A stretch of 64,000 nt of DNA from Prevotella sp. (GTDB lineage: Bacteria > Bacteroidota > Bacteroidia > Bacteroidales > Bacteroidaceae), in NCBI GenBank assembly GCA_017443345.1, contig JAFSNR010000097.1:35058-99057 (forward strand), written 5' to 3'. Below the pieces are notes generated by a model. The model searched no databases, was not told where the DNA came from, and saw nothing but the letters and a program-made list of their open reading frames with translations. Shown here piece by piece: positions 33,371-42,191 of the stretch (positions are counted from its first letter, which is position 1; each line of letters begins with the position of its first letter). A program made the translations under genes and the position numbers.

Positions 33371-34153
33371 TTATATCGATGCAACAACCTGAGGGAATTG
33401 CAGGATTCTGTCTGCATTTGACTCGTTGAAAAGCAAGTGCACAAAGTCACGCCTTTTGTGGTTCAAATCAATCTCCTGTAGCTGTTCTGCTATGGTTGCC
33501 TTCAGCTCTTCAATGGATGTGATACCCGTTCTTGCAAGCAAGAAGTCAAGATTAGGCTTTGTTTTTGAGAGTAGGAAGATGGCATCATAGAAGTCGCGTC
33601 CCTTCTGGCGGGCTAAAATGGCAGCGAACTTCATGGCGCATAACACATCCACAGGCGGCACTTGAATGCCAAAGAAGAATCCCATTCTATTCACATTCGC
33701 CACCACAGGCCGATACTGTATGCCCTGATCCTGTGCCTCAATCTTCAACAGCAAGCGCTCGTCACGATGGCCTGTCAATTCCAAATCAAATAGCATCTGG
33801 GGAAAATACAGATTACGACGAAAGGCCGTCAGATGTGGATTGGGCTTGTCGCGCGTTTCTACTTCCACATCGTTCTGACGCAGATACAGCACTACGCTGT
33901 CAGTCATCGCCATAAACTCGTCTTCACTCAGGTCCTTACAGTCGAAATCAAGATCCTCAGAGAATCGGTCGATACCCTGTATGAGTCTTAGGTTCGTCCC
34001 ACCGATAAACGATACCTTATTAATATAAGGTGTTGTTGCCAGATGATCGAGAATCAGCAGTTGCAGGTATTCCTTCAACATATAGCGGTCGAAGCGACTT
34101 TCCCGTGCAATAGCTGGTGGGAAGAAACTGCGTATGAATTCGAGGTCAATCAT
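33371..34153 (-). CDS. AbiEii-type nucleotidyltransferase toxin
   Basis: 260 aa. The nucleotidyltransferase motif is complete: FIGGTNLRLIQGIDRFSEDLDFD (residues 49-71), with the GG and paired DxD acidic residues. Members of this type IV toxin family transfer nucleotides to RNA or tRNA ends and halt growth, in phage abortive infection or plasmid maintenance. It overlaps the antitoxin gene by 4 nt, giving the standard antitoxin-first order. Confidence 0.9.
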   Translation of the reverse strand: MIDLEFIRSFFPPAIARESRFDRYMLKEYLQLLILDHLATTPYINKVSFIGGTNLRLIQGIDRFSEDLDFDCKDLSEDEFMAMTDSVVLYLRQNDVEVETRDKPNPHLTAFRRNLYFPQMLFDLELTGHRDERLLLKIEAQDQGIQYRPVVANVNRMGFFFGIQVPPVDVLCAMKFAAILARQKGRDFYDAIFLLSKTKPNLDFLLARTGITSIEELKATIAEQLQEIDLNHKRRDFVHLLFNESNADRILQFPQVVASI

Positions 34154-34740
34154 ATTCCATAAACCTTTAATAATCGACGTACTCTTTGTGCCAGAACCTT
34201 GCTACCAATTCTTGTGAGATAGTCTGAGAAACGTTCCTTGTTGAACTCACTTTGCATATAGTCTTCGTCAAGTCGGAGCTCCTCCATATCCTGTTCCGTC
34301 TTGTAGTACGGATTCAGATAGAGAAGGTCCAGCAGCGCCTTTTCAGGTGTAGCAAACAGCAGGCCACGTCCGTTTTGCATCATCTTAATCTCATAGCCGA
34401 AATAAAGTGGCGTCTTCACATTCTGATAGTGGAAGGTGCCAAAGTCGTTCTCGAATCTGGCGGTCTTTAAGGTTGTCACACTCGTCAGTTGCACCACTTC
34501 TTCAGGTATCATCCCATAGAACGACAGGGCACTGTGCAGGCTGATGTAGGATGGAGTATAGATGCGGTTTGCTACATAACGTGAGAAGTCGGGCGTTTGG
34601 CGATACTCAGGGAACGCATAATACTGATTCCGTAACTTCACGAGCAGGCCTTTCCGGCACCAACGAGTCAGGTTGTTACGGTCGAAATCCTTCTCCCATA
34701 ACAGCACCTGATTGATGTTGAAACACCCCATCGGATACAT
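34150..34740 (-). CDS. AbiEi-type antitoxin (winged-helix regulator)
   Basis: 196 aa from the ATG at 34740 (MYPMGCFNINQVLLWEKDF). A TTG start at 34797 lies inside the promoter element and is rejected. The N-terminal winged helix (INQVLLWEKDFDRNNLTRWCRKGLLVKLRNQYYAFPEY) fits the DNA-binding part of AbiEi-like proteins; the C-terminal half (TPEKALLDLLYLNP) matches the antitoxin domain. It is expected to repress its own promoter and neutralise the AbiEii toxin. Confidence 0.82.
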   Translation of the reverse strand: MYPMGCFNINQVLLWEKDFDRNNLTRWCRKGLLVKLRNQYYAFPEYRQTPDFSRYVANRIYTPSYISLHSALSFYGMIPEEVVQLTSVTTLKTARFENDFGTFHYQNVKTPLYFGYEIKMMQNGRGLLFATPEKALLDLLYLNPYYKTEQDMEELRLDEDYMQSEFNKERFSDYLTRIGSKVLAQRVRRLLKVYGI

Positions 34741-34793
34741 CCGTTCCCTAAATGTCAGAAAGTCCACAACACTCGTTTTGTTTCTAAAACTCT

Positions 34794-34802
34794 GCAAATA
34801 TA
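34794..34802 (-). promoter_or_regulatory. -7 element of the AbiE operon
   Basis: TATATTTGC on the minus strand, exact match, about 54 bp before the chosen start. Confidence 0.7.
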
Positions 34803-35124
34803 GTGATTTTTCGGAATAAAACCAAGAAAATGTGAGAGAATTTTAGCATTAACTTACTTTTTCACCATATTTGATGAAACTACAATAAATATAAGCGACT
34901 CGTGCAAATATTTTTGCGAGAGTTTGATACTTTTATATGCAAAGTTCAACTTTGCCCCAACTATTTCATTTCTCTTCAATCTTTCACAAAAGTCTCTTTG
35001 AGTCTTTGATATGCCGCTTTAGAATGAAAATAGCAAGGACAAAATGTTAAATTTGGAATAAAATCGCGCTTATTCCGCTAAAAGTACCAATTTTTAGTGG
35101 GTTTTAGCGAAATAAATGCATATT
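34803..35124. other. Gene-free gap with several inverted repeats
   Basis: No coding frame is convincing. It contains a 17-bp palindrome GCAAAGTT-C-AACTTTGC (34939-34955) that presents a -7-like AACTTTGC on both strands, and two stems near the end of the minus-strand operon: GGAATAA/TTATTCC (35055-35076) and CGCTAAAA/TTTTAGCG (35076-35109). The last two probably terminate the envelope operon, though no long T-run follows. Confidence 0.5.
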
Positions 35125-36558
35125 TTACAATACGGCGCGGATGGGGGATTGGAGGAAGTCTATGAGGAGATAGCCGTTATAGACCAGGAGGTAGGCGGTG
35201 AGGGCGAGGACTGAGAGCTGTAGGAGCTGGTGACGGCCTCCATGGGAGCGTTTGAAAGCATAGGCGATGGCGAAGGGAACGACGAAGAGCCAGTGGGGGG
35301 CCATGATGAAGATCTCGTTGATGCCAAAGCCCAGGATCAGGTGGATGAACATGTCGAAGCCGAAATAGGAAAGGTTGAGCCAGAGGAAGCGTGAGCGCCA
35401 GCCACAAAAGAGGCCGATAGTTGCCAATAAGAGGATGATGCCCTCGACGACGTAGCTCCACAGCCAGTCGTACTTGACGAACACAGGACGGAACACGAGT
35501 GTATCTTCAAGGAAGTGCTCGCGATGGAACTGGATGGTCTCGCCAAAGAGGTTCTCATAGATGGTCTCTGTGCGCGAGGTGGTGATGTCCGTCCATTTCC
35601 AGAAGCCGTAGTCCTTCATGGGTGTACCCGATTTCTCTGCCTGCGCCTTCAGTCTGGCCTCGCGTCGTTGTTGGCGGGCATCATATTTCGCCTTTTCCTC
35701 TGGTGTCATCTGGGCCACTTGTTCTTCGATGCGCTTCTGCTTGGCAACCTTAGCCTCCTGACGAGCCAGTTCCTTAGGCAGCACAAACGAGCGATACTCC
35801 CATACGGCCACACCCCAAAGGAAGGCGGCTGGCAGAATGACACCCATCAACAGATATTTCACACGGAAGAAATCGCGCAGATTCACAAAGAAACCTGAGA
35901 GGAAAGTCTTGACACCATTGCTCAACGTGACGCCTGCCGTGATGAAGAACAGCAGGGCTGACTGCCACCACTTGAACTCTCTGCCTTTCTGGATGCAACG
36001 CCCTGAGATGTAGAGTGTTATCAACAGCAGAAACATCGAGATGGTGAAGTGATCGGGCACGATGACTGAGAGCATGATATAGGCAAACGAGAAGTAGAAG
36101 GCTGAAAGTAGTGTGGCGTCATAACGACCCAACTGAATCACCTCGCGATGGATCCTATATATAAAGATGTAGGAATAGAGCGACGCAGCGATGACGGGGA
36201 TGGCCACGAGATATTGCACGCAGTTGACGCCAAACAGGGCCGTCAGTCCTTGATTCAGCAGCCAGATGGGCCAAATCATAAACGCCAGCAGCGGATGGCG
36301 GTAGACATTGTAGACCGTATCCCAATCGGTAACACCCAGATAAGTCAGAGGGTCGTAGCCCGAGAGGTGCAGTTCGCGTTCGAACACCTTCCAATAAGGA
36401 CCGAATCCCTCCTGCATAAAAAGGTCGTTCATGCGCCAGATAAACAGACCATTGAGCAGGATGATTACCAGCAAGACTACACCAGCCTGCATGCGCTCCT
36501 CAGGCTTGATTTTAAAAAGTGAAAAGTGAGAAGTGAAAAGTGAAAAGTGGGTATTCAT
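35125..36558 (-). CDS. Polytopic membrane protein, DUF6080-like
   Basis: 477 aa with about 10 membrane helices and a charged, Lys/Glu-rich cytoplasmic insert (ELARQEAKVAKQKRIEEQVA...) in the middle. The general layout, with FGPYWKVFERELHLSGYDPLTYL after helix 1, resembles the Bacteroidetes DUF6080 family and GT-C sugar transferases. The start overlaps the HAD stop by 4 nt (ATGA), so translation is coupled, and the N-terminus HFSLFTSHFSLF, encoded by heptamers, is really translated. Likely involved in surface-glycan assembly with its operon partners. Confidence 0.6.
   Translation of the reverse strand: MNTHFSLFTSHFSLFKIKPEERMQAGVVLLVIILLNGLFIWRMNDLFMQEGFGPYWKVFERELHLSGYDPLTYLGVTDWDTVYNVYRHPLLAFMIWPIWLLNQGLTALFGVNCVQYLVAIPVIAASLYSYIFIYRIHREVIQLGRYDATLLSAFYFSFAYIMLSVIVPDHFTISMFLLLITLYISGRCIQKGREFKWWQSALLFFITAGVTLSNGVKTFLSGFFVNLRDFFRVKYLLMGVILPAAFLWGVAVWEYRSFVLPKELARQEAKVAKQKRIEEQVAQMTPEEKAKYDARQQRREARLKAQAEKSGTPMKDYGFWKWTDITTSRTETIYENLFGETIQFHREHFLEDTLVFRPVFVKYDWLWSYVVEGIILLLATIGLFCGWRSRFLWLNLSYFGFDMFIHLILGFGINEIFIMAPHWLFVVPFAIAYAFKRSHGGRHQLLQLSVLALTAYLLVYNGYLLIDFLQSPIRAVL
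36518..36552. repeat. Heptamer repeat at the 5' end of the DUF6080-like gene, 5 units
   Basis: AGTGAAA, AGTGAGA, AGTGAAA, AGTGAAA, AGTGGGT on the plus strand, in register right after the start codon; encodes HFSLFTSHFSLF. Confidence 0.8.
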
Positions 36559-37139
36559 ACGCGAAACGGTTTATAATGAGCCTCGTCGGCAAAAGCCAGC
36601 AGTTCCTTGTCACCACGGCTGTCGCCAAAGGCAATCAGTTGATACTCCTGACGACGCTGATGGAGGGCGAGAATGCGATTCACCTTCTCCTGTCCGTAGC
36701 AGTTCTTGGTAAGGAATCGGCCTGTCAGAAGGCCATCCTTCACTTCCACCTGGGTTCCCACGACCTTCACTTTAGGGAAAAAGGGTTGTACCCAGTTGTC
36801 GATGCTGGCACTCACGATGAGCACCTCGGACTCCTCAGCCAGTGCCTTTTGTACCATTTCAACGCCCTTGGGTCTGAGCAGGTGGCCATTATCGAGGGCG
36901 AACAAACGGCCTAGTTGGGCAAACTCGTCGAAAGACATGCCTTTGAAGAAATAGGAGAACACCTTCTGCTTAACCTTCCAGTTGGGATAGTAGCCGAGTT
37001 TCATCAGAATGAGCAACGGGCTATAGCGCAGGAATCCCCCAACGAAGGCCTTATCGCCACAGGCATAACGAATAAAGGCGATCAGCGTATCCTTTGTTGT
37101 CAGCGTTCCGTCGAAATCGAAGGCGTAGATCTTCTTCAT
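36555..37139 (-). CDS. HAD-IB family phosphatase
   Basis: 194 aa. Motif I FDFDGTLTTKDTL (Asp8, Asp10), motif II IVSASIDNW near 110, a Lys motif in TKNCYGQEKVNRI, and motif IV AFGDSRGDKELL near 170. The cap is the small IB type of SerB and related phosphatases. Substrate unknown; in an operon with an acyltransferase and a phosphoethanolamine transferase a lipid or sugar phosphate is plausible. Overlaps both neighbours by 4 nt. Confidence 0.85.
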   Translation of the reverse strand: MKKIYAFDFDGTLTTKDTLIAFIRYACGDKAFVGGFLRYSPLLILMKLGYYPNWKVKQKVFSYFFKGMSFDEFAQLGRLFALDNGHLLRPKGVEMVQKALAEESEVLIVSASIDNWVQPFFPKVKVVGTQVEVKDGLLTGRFLTKNCYGQEKVNRILALHQRRQEYQLIAFGDSRGDKELLAFADEAHYKPFRV

Positions 37140-38191
37140 AGCTTGGGCGATGGGATACGGTCAATGATCTGTTTCACAGCCCACGAGAGGGCGATGGTCA
37201 CAACGACATAGAGCATCAGTCCGTCGTAGATATCCTGCTTCCAGGCGACGGTGATGAAGAGTTTACGGACGATGGGATGGGCTACGAACATCGCAGCTGA
37301 GATGCCTCCGAACCAGACAAACCCCTTCAGCAGCCACTCGGGCATCGCCTTCACGACAGCTACGCAGCCAATCACAATGAAGACGGGGATCCAGAGCCAG
37401 GAATGGAAGGAGAAGCCCATCACGAACACCAGCAGGGAGGCGAGGATAAAGACGACGAGCCATCCTATCTTATGGGGCAAGAATGTCTCACGCCACAGGG
37501 GAACTCTTCCCGCCATGATGCCTAATCCAAAGGGGAGCATGCCTCCGATGCAGTTATAACGCAGACGATTGAGCACTTCGCCATCTGGCTCACAGAACAC
37601 CTGCAGAAGCCAGCAGACAACGATCAGTCCAACTACCATCCATGAACTCCTGCGATAGAACAGCATGCGATAGACGATATAGAGCTGCAACATCAGTCCA
37701 AAGAACCAATAGATGCCAGGCCAGATGATCTTCTCAGGCTCAGGGAGTATATTGATGTACATGAGCAGTTGGGCGATGACGTTCTGCCAATGGAAGGCGA
37801 AGCGGCCTGGTGTCACAGCATCGACCACGAGGAAGATCGAGAAGCCTACGATCAGCATCCTAAACAGCTTCAGATAATGATAACGAAGGAATCTCGCACT
37901 ACTAGCCTGACTAGTGCTACTAGTTTCATACTTTTTCACCAGTCCGAAGCCACTGAGGAAGAGGAAGACAGGCACGCCATAATGGCCGAAGAACGACAAC
38001 AGGTGGACAGGCAGCAACTCCGTGGGATTGGAGAGCACCTGCCAGAGGCGGGCGTTGTTGAAGTCAAGGAACTGATACTCGTTCTCCTGCACAATCTTAC
38101 CGTTGAAATGGCAGTAATTGTGGAGCATGATGGCGAGGATGGCGATACCTCGCATCGCAGAGCATTCGGCCTTTGTCAGTATCTCCTTCAT
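37136..38191 (-). CDS. Membrane acyltransferase (acyltransferase-3 type)
   Basis: 351 aa with about 10 membrane helices. The N-terminus CSAMRGIAILAIMLHNYCHF is the acyltransferase-3 start, with the conserved RG and catalytic-type His in helix 1, and LSGFGLVKKYE follows. Such proteins acetylate or acylate surface sugars. The acceptor is unknown. ATGA overlap with the sulfatase-fold gene upstream and with the HAD gene downstream. Confidence 0.83.
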   Translation of the reverse strand: MKEILTKAECSAMRGIAILAIMLHNYCHFNGKIVQENEYQFLDFNNARLWQVLSNPTELLPVHLLSFFGHYGVPVFLFLSGFGLVKKYETSSTSQASSARFLRYHYLKLFRMLIVGFSIFLVVDAVTPGRFAFHWQNVIAQLLMYINILPEPEKIIWPGIYWFFGLMLQLYIVYRMLFYRRSSWMVVGLIVVCWLLQVFCEPDGEVLNRLRYNCIGGMLPFGLGIMAGRVPLWRETFLPHKIGWLVVFILASLLVFVMGFSFHSWLWIPVFIVIGCVAVVKAMPEWLLKGFVWFGGISAAMFVAHPIVRKLFITVAWKQDIYDGLMLYVVVTIALSWAVKQIIDRIPSPKL

Positions 38192-40041
38192 TTCTTCTTC
38201 AGCTGGTTATAGTCAGTGACGCCTTTCAGGATGCGAGGGCGCTTTTCGTTGTAATCAGGACTGATGATGTTCAGGTCCTTGCGATAGAGTGGGGTGGAGA
38301 TGCCACCCAGATACAGCAGCAGATGAGGCAACGCGTCAGTCATCATCGGACGATCTTTCGCATTCTGAATCGCCTGCCAACCATATGGATGGTTCTCGAT
38401 ATACTTGGGCGAGCCCCAGATCCAGAAAAGGATCTCCATCTCGTTGCGAGCCAGACGATAATCGATGTTCGCCCCATGCATACGTCCGTACATATAAGGC
38501 TTGCCGTCGAAGATTTCCTCTGCGTGGTCAGGCATATAGATGACCACAGCGTCCTTATCCTCGAAACGCTTGGTGACGGCAAAGAGGATGGAGTCGTTGT
38601 AGAGCAGCGAGTTGTCGTACTCTGCGAGGATGCGCTTCTGTTTGTCTGTCAGATCAGGACGGTCATACATCAGAGGCGTGAAATGGGTAAAGGTGTTGCG
38701 TGGATAACGGGCCCTATAGTCGACGTGGGAACCCATCAGATGGAGAATCACCAGCTCTCCCTTCTTCGTAGTGTCCTTTGGCAATGCGTCGTACGCCTTC
38801 AGCACACCGTCGTCGAAGCGATAGGTCTCAGTATTGCGAACGTCGAACTGCCTTTTGCTCAGTTCTGGATCGTTGAGGAAGAAGCCTCCGCTGAAGTCGT
38901 AGACAGCCTCCTTCGCCTTGGGCAGGAACTGGTTGGTGACAAATGTCACGTGGTAGCCGGCCTTGCGGAAGACCTCAGGAAAGAGGGGTTTGTCGCACCA
39001 CTCGCCACTATCGCCAACTGCATAGAGGGAGAGTATGTGCTTGAACACGAAACTCGTCAGGTTCCATGAAGCCACCACATCCGTAAATGGTATGAGGCTC
39101 CCTTCTTCAGCCATCGCTTTCTGATAAGGTGTCGTCTGTTTCTCGTAGCCGTAGAGTTGGGAGTGGTGCTTATTGTAGCTCTCGCCAATCACCAGCACGA
39201 TATTCGGCACGCGATAGTTACAGCAGTCTACCTGAACCAGCTGACTGGCCTCCTTCAGTTGTACCACCTGTTTAGAAGCCAGATTGTTGGCGTAGATGCC
39301 AAAGGCCAGACGATAGACGGGGATATAGAGTTGGGCCTGGTCCTTCTTGGTCAGCTCGTGCTCCACCTGTCCAATGGTTTCGTAGGTGAAGAGTCTGTGC
39401 ATGGCCACCTTATTGTCCCAGGTCTGGTTCACGGCACTGTAGAGCATCCAACCCACCAAACAACCTAATGCTGCCTTCAATACGGTTACGAAGCCTGTGT
39501 TTACCTTTGGCAGGATCATCCGTTGGCGCATCTTGACAAGCAAGTGGCGAAGATTGGTCCATACGAGATGCACCAATATCAGCAGCAGGATCCATCCCAC
39601 GTTGGTCTTGATGATATCCCAGCTGAGATAGCCTGTCAGGAATTCCAAAGCCTCCTGCTGGCGAGTCTCACTCACCAGCATCAGCATCGTTGGGGTCAGT
39701 GTCGACTCAAACCGCACATAGCAGTACATGTCGACAATGGCCAGACCATATAGGAAGATGTAAAGCAGGGCTTTGACGAAGATACGGATCTTTCGTGGAA
39801 TCAGCGTCAGCACCACGCAGACGGCATAGAGATCGAGGAAAAGTTCTTGGGCAGAGAGTTCGTAGGGTTTGGCACCTCGATCCCTCAGGTAATAAGGCAT
39901 AATCTCTAGTTGTGTACAAAGCCAGCCCAATGCGAACATAAAGACGAAGAAAGCACCGTTCTTCTCTATCGGACTGAAGAGCCAGCCTATCCACTTCAGG
40001 GGATTGATCTGAAATCGCTGTTTGCTACGCATAGAGCCCAT
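38188..40041 (-). CDS. Phosphoethanolamine transferase-like (sulfatase fold)
   Basis: 617 aa: five N-terminal membrane helices (to about residue 200) and a periplasmic alkaline-phosphatase-fold domain. Markers are NIVLVIGESYNKHHSQLYGY (about 278-298), HLMGSHVDYRARYP, and YMPDHAEEI with metal-binding Asp/His. At the nucleophile position it has Ser (GES) where EptA-type enzymes have Thr, as in many Bacteroidetes members. It likely decorates lipid A or glycans with phosphoethanolamine. It overlaps nadD by 17 nt. Confidence 0.82.
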   Translation of the reverse strand: MGSMRSKQRFQINPLKWIGWLFSPIEKNGAFFVFMFALGWLCTQLEIMPYYLRDRGAKPYELSAQELFLDLYAVCVVLTLIPRKIRIFVKALLYIFLYGLAIVDMYCYVRFESTLTPTMLMLVSETRQQEALEFLTGYLSWDIIKTNVGWILLLILVHLVWTNLRHLLVKMRQRMILPKVNTGFVTVLKAALGCLVGWMLYSAVNQTWDNKVAMHRLFTYETIGQVEHELTKKDQAQLYIPVYRLAFGIYANNLASKQVVQLKEASQLVQVDCCNYRVPNIVLVIGESYNKHHSQLYGYEKQTTPYQKAMAEEGSLIPFTDVVASWNLTSFVFKHILSLYAVGDSGEWCDKPLFPEVFRKAGYHVTFVTNQFLPKAKEAVYDFSGGFFLNDPELSKRQFDVRNTETYRFDDGVLKAYDALPKDTTKKGELVILHLMGSHVDYRARYPRNTFTHFTPLMYDRPDLTDKQKRILAEYDNSLLYNDSILFAVTKRFEDKDAVVIYMPDHAEEIFDGKPYMYGRMHGANIDYRLARNEMEILFWIWGSPKYIENHPYGWQAIQNAKDRPMMTDALPHLLLYLGGISTPLYRKDLNIISPDYNEKRPRILKGVTDYNQLKKK

Positions 40042-40558
40042 TCTCCTTGATATAGTCGGCTACAGCCTTGGGAACCATTCTGCGGATGCCTTTACCCTGA
40101 TGGATGCGCTGGCGGATGTCAGTACTGGACAGATCGATGAAACCAGGGTCGCCAGGGGTTCTGGTATAGACCGTGATTTCGTATTTCTGGCGGATATCGT
40201 CAGCACGGTACCACTTGTCGAAGAGTGCCCAGTTGTCGCCCCCGATCATCAGCACGAACTGTCGCTCAGGATAGTTTTTCGAGAGGGCTTCGAGCGTGTT
40301 CCAGGTGTAGGATGGTCTGGGCAGGTGCATCTCATAATCGCTGACGGTGATGCCTTCGACACCCTCCACAGCCAGACGGGCCATGTGGAGGCGCTTCTCA
40401 TTGTCGAGCAGGTCGCTGGATTGTTTCAATGGATTCTGCGGAGAGACCATCAGCCATACCTCATCGAGCCCTGCCTTTTCTTTCAGTTGCAGCGCCAAGG
40501 AGATATGTCCGTTGTGGATCGGGTTGAAGGATCCTCCGAAGATTCCAGTCCTAATCAT
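40025..40558 (-). CDS. nadD: Nicotinate-nucleotide adenylyltransferase
   Basis: 177 aa Rossmann-like nucleotidyltransferase that forms deamido-NAD from nicotinate mononucleotide and ATP. GIFGGSFNPIHNGH (residues 5-18) is the ATP site and LSSTDIRQRI near 150 is the ISSTxIR motif. It lies between gmk and envelope genes in a compact minus-strand operon, with short overlaps at both ends. It completes NAD synthesis begun by NadA at the left of the window. Confidence 0.94.
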   Translation of the reverse strand: MIRTGIFGGSFNPIHNGHISLALQLKEKAGLDEVWLMVSPQNPLKQSSDLLDNEKRLHMARLAVEGVEGITVSDYEMHLPRPSYTWNTLEALSKNYPERQFVLMIGGDNWALFDKWYRADDIRQKYEITVYTRTPGDPGFIDLSSTDIRQRIHQGKGIRRMVPKAVADYIKENGLYA

Positions 40559-41123
40559 TCAAGAACGCTTGTATCGCAGCCAAGGCATCGGCCTCAGCAT
40601 AGTCCAGAATGTCGTTGACCACAATCTTATCGAACTTATCGGCGAAGGTCAGTTCGAACTCTGCACGGGCAATGCGCTGGTCGATGACCTCAGGGGTGTC
40701 TGTACCTCTGCCTTGGAGTCGACGACGGAGCTCGTTGATCGAGGGGGGCTGAATGAAGATGCTCAGTGCCCTGTCGCCATAGAATTTCTTGATGTTCACG
40801 CCACCTTTCACGTCGACGTCGAACACAACGTTCTGACCTGCCTCCAACTGGCGCTCCACCTGAGATTTCAGGGTGCCGTAGTAACGGTCGGTATAGACCT
40901 CCTCATACTCGAGGAACTCATCGTTTTCAATACGGTCGCGAAACTCCTCTGGAGAGATGAAGAAATACTCCACACCGTTCTGTTCAGAACCTCTTGGTGA
41001 CCTTGACGTGCAGGAGATCGAGAATGCCAGGTTCAGTTCCTCGTGCTCCTTCATCAGCCACGAGATAATGGTTGACTTTCCCGTTCCACTGGGGGCGCTG
41101 AAAATAATCAGTTTACCTTTCAT
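40551..41123 (-). CDS. gmk: Guanylate kinase
   Basis: 190 aa. P-loop SAPSGTGKST (residues 9-18), the GMP-binding CTSRSPRGSEQNGVEYFFI block, and DVDVKGGVNIKK near 97. It phosphorylates GMP to GDP. The gene order yicC-gmk-nadD is common in Bacteroidetes. It overlaps nadD by 8 nt and is separated from yicC by a 128-bp gap with heptamer repeats. Confidence 0.95.
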   Translation of the reverse strand: MKGKLIIFSAPSGTGKSTIISWLMKEHEELNLAFSISCTSRSPRGSEQNGVEYFFISPEEFRDRIENDEFLEYEEVYTDRYYGTLKSQVERQLEAGQNVVFDVDVKGGVNIKKFYGDRALSIFIQPPSINELRRRLQGRGTDTPEVIDQRIARAEFELTFADKFDKIVVNDILDYAEADALAAIQAFLND

Positions 41124-41145
41124 TATTGTCTTTTTTATCGTTTAA

Positions 41146-41243
41146 AGTTTAGAGTTTATAGTTGATTACTTCTATAGTGTCAATGATTGATGGGCTTGCC
41201 AGGTAATCATCTCTAAACTATAAACTATCAACTATAAACTCCC
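41146..41243. repeat. Inverted pair of heptamer blocks (yicC/gmk gap)
   Basis: AGTTTAG, AGTTTAT, AGTTGAT at 41146-41166 and the reverse-complement type AACTATA, AACTATC, AACTATA, AACTCCC at 41216-41243. The two blocks could pair in RNA. An AAACGCTTT hairpin follows at the end of yicC. Confidence 0.7.
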
Positions 41244-41251
41244 AAACGCTT

Positions 41252-42127
41252 TTATAAAGCGTTTAAAACTTGTTCCTTGATTTGTTCAAGCTCGTCCTTC
41301 ATCTTGACAACGAGATTCTGCATCTCAGCCTGGTTCGACTTCGATCCAGTGGTGTTGATCTCTCGTCCCATCTCCTGAGCGATGAAGCCGAGTTTCTTAC
41401 CCTGTCCTGCAGGCTCGTTCATCGTATCACGGAAATACTTCAGATGGTTTGTCAGGCGCTGCTTCTCCTCACTGATATCGAGTTTCTCGATGTAGTAGAT
41501 CAGCTCCTGCTCCAGACGGTTCTTATCGTAGTCCACTCCAGGAATCTGTTGCAGACCCTCCACGATGCGTTGTTTGATTTTCTCCACGCGACTCTTCTCG
41601 TAGGGCTCGATCTCAGCCAACAGCATGGCGATATTGTCGATCTTCTCCGTGAACTTCTTCTGAAGGGCTGCTCCCTCCTGTGTACGGAAGTCCACGAGGT
41701 TCTTCAAAGCCTCACTGACGGCACCTTTAACTGTCTTCCACTCTTCGTCGTCCAACTCCTCTGTATCCGTCTTTGTCAGTACGTCGGGCATACGGAGCAA
41801 GGTGTAGAACCAGTCCTCGGGCACGGGGATGCCTGTCTTCTCAGAGATGCTCTTGATCTGCTGGTAGTAGTTCTCCACGAGAGCGGCATTGATGGGGGTA
41901 GGGTCAACGGCCATATCCTTCTCTATCCAGACGCTCATGTCCACTTTTCCCCTGATGAGAGCCTCAGCCACCATCTGACGCATCTCCATCTCCTTTTCGC
42001 GATAGAGGGGTGCGATACGTGTGTTCAGGTCAAGTTGCTTTGAGTTCAAAGACTTGACCTCTACATGGATTTTTTTGTCCTTGTAAGCTACGACTGCCTT
42101 GCCGTAACCTGTCATTGATTGTATCAT
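41252..42127 (-). CDS. yicC: YicC-family endoribonuclease
   Basis: 291 aa. The N-terminus MIQSMTGYGKAVVAYKDKKIHVEVKSLNSKQLDLNTR is diagnostic of YicC, and the C-terminal GKKLGFIAQEMGREINTTGSKSNQAEMQ is its conserved second block. Family members are stress-linked RNases in E. coli and B. subtilis. First gene of the yicC-gmk-nadD-envelope operon. Confidence 0.93.
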   Translation of the reverse strand: MIQSMTGYGKAVVAYKDKKIHVEVKSLNSKQLDLNTRIAPLYREKEMEMRQMVAEALIRGKVDMSVWIEKDMAVDPTPINAALVENYYQQIKSISEKTGIPVPEDWFYTLLRMPDVLTKTDTEELDDEEWKTVKGAVSEALKNLVDFRTQEGAALQKKFTEKIDNIAMLLAEIEPYEKSRVEKIKQRIVEGLQQIPGVDYDKNRLEQELIYYIEKLDISEEKQRLTNHLKYFRDTMNEPAGQGKKLGFIAQEMGREINTTGSKSNQAEMQNLVVKMKDELEQIKEQVLNAL

Positions 42128-42156
42128 GTGTACCTATTTATTATATGAATTTGGCG

Positions 42157-42165
42157 ACAAAGATA
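42157..42165 (-). promoter_or_regulatory. -7 element of the yicC operon
   Basis: TATCTTTGT on the minus strand, 30 bp before yicC. Confidence 0.65.
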
Positions 42166-42191
42166 CAAATAAGTGAGCGAAAAACCAAATT

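Noticed and set aside
36518-36552. CRISPR-like short regular repeats
   Set aside because: Units are 7-8 nt without spacers and no cas genes occur anywhere in the window.
38173-39069. 298-aa plus-strand frame
   Set aside because: Antisense to the phosphoethanolamine transferase gene, whose motifs are clear; no family features.
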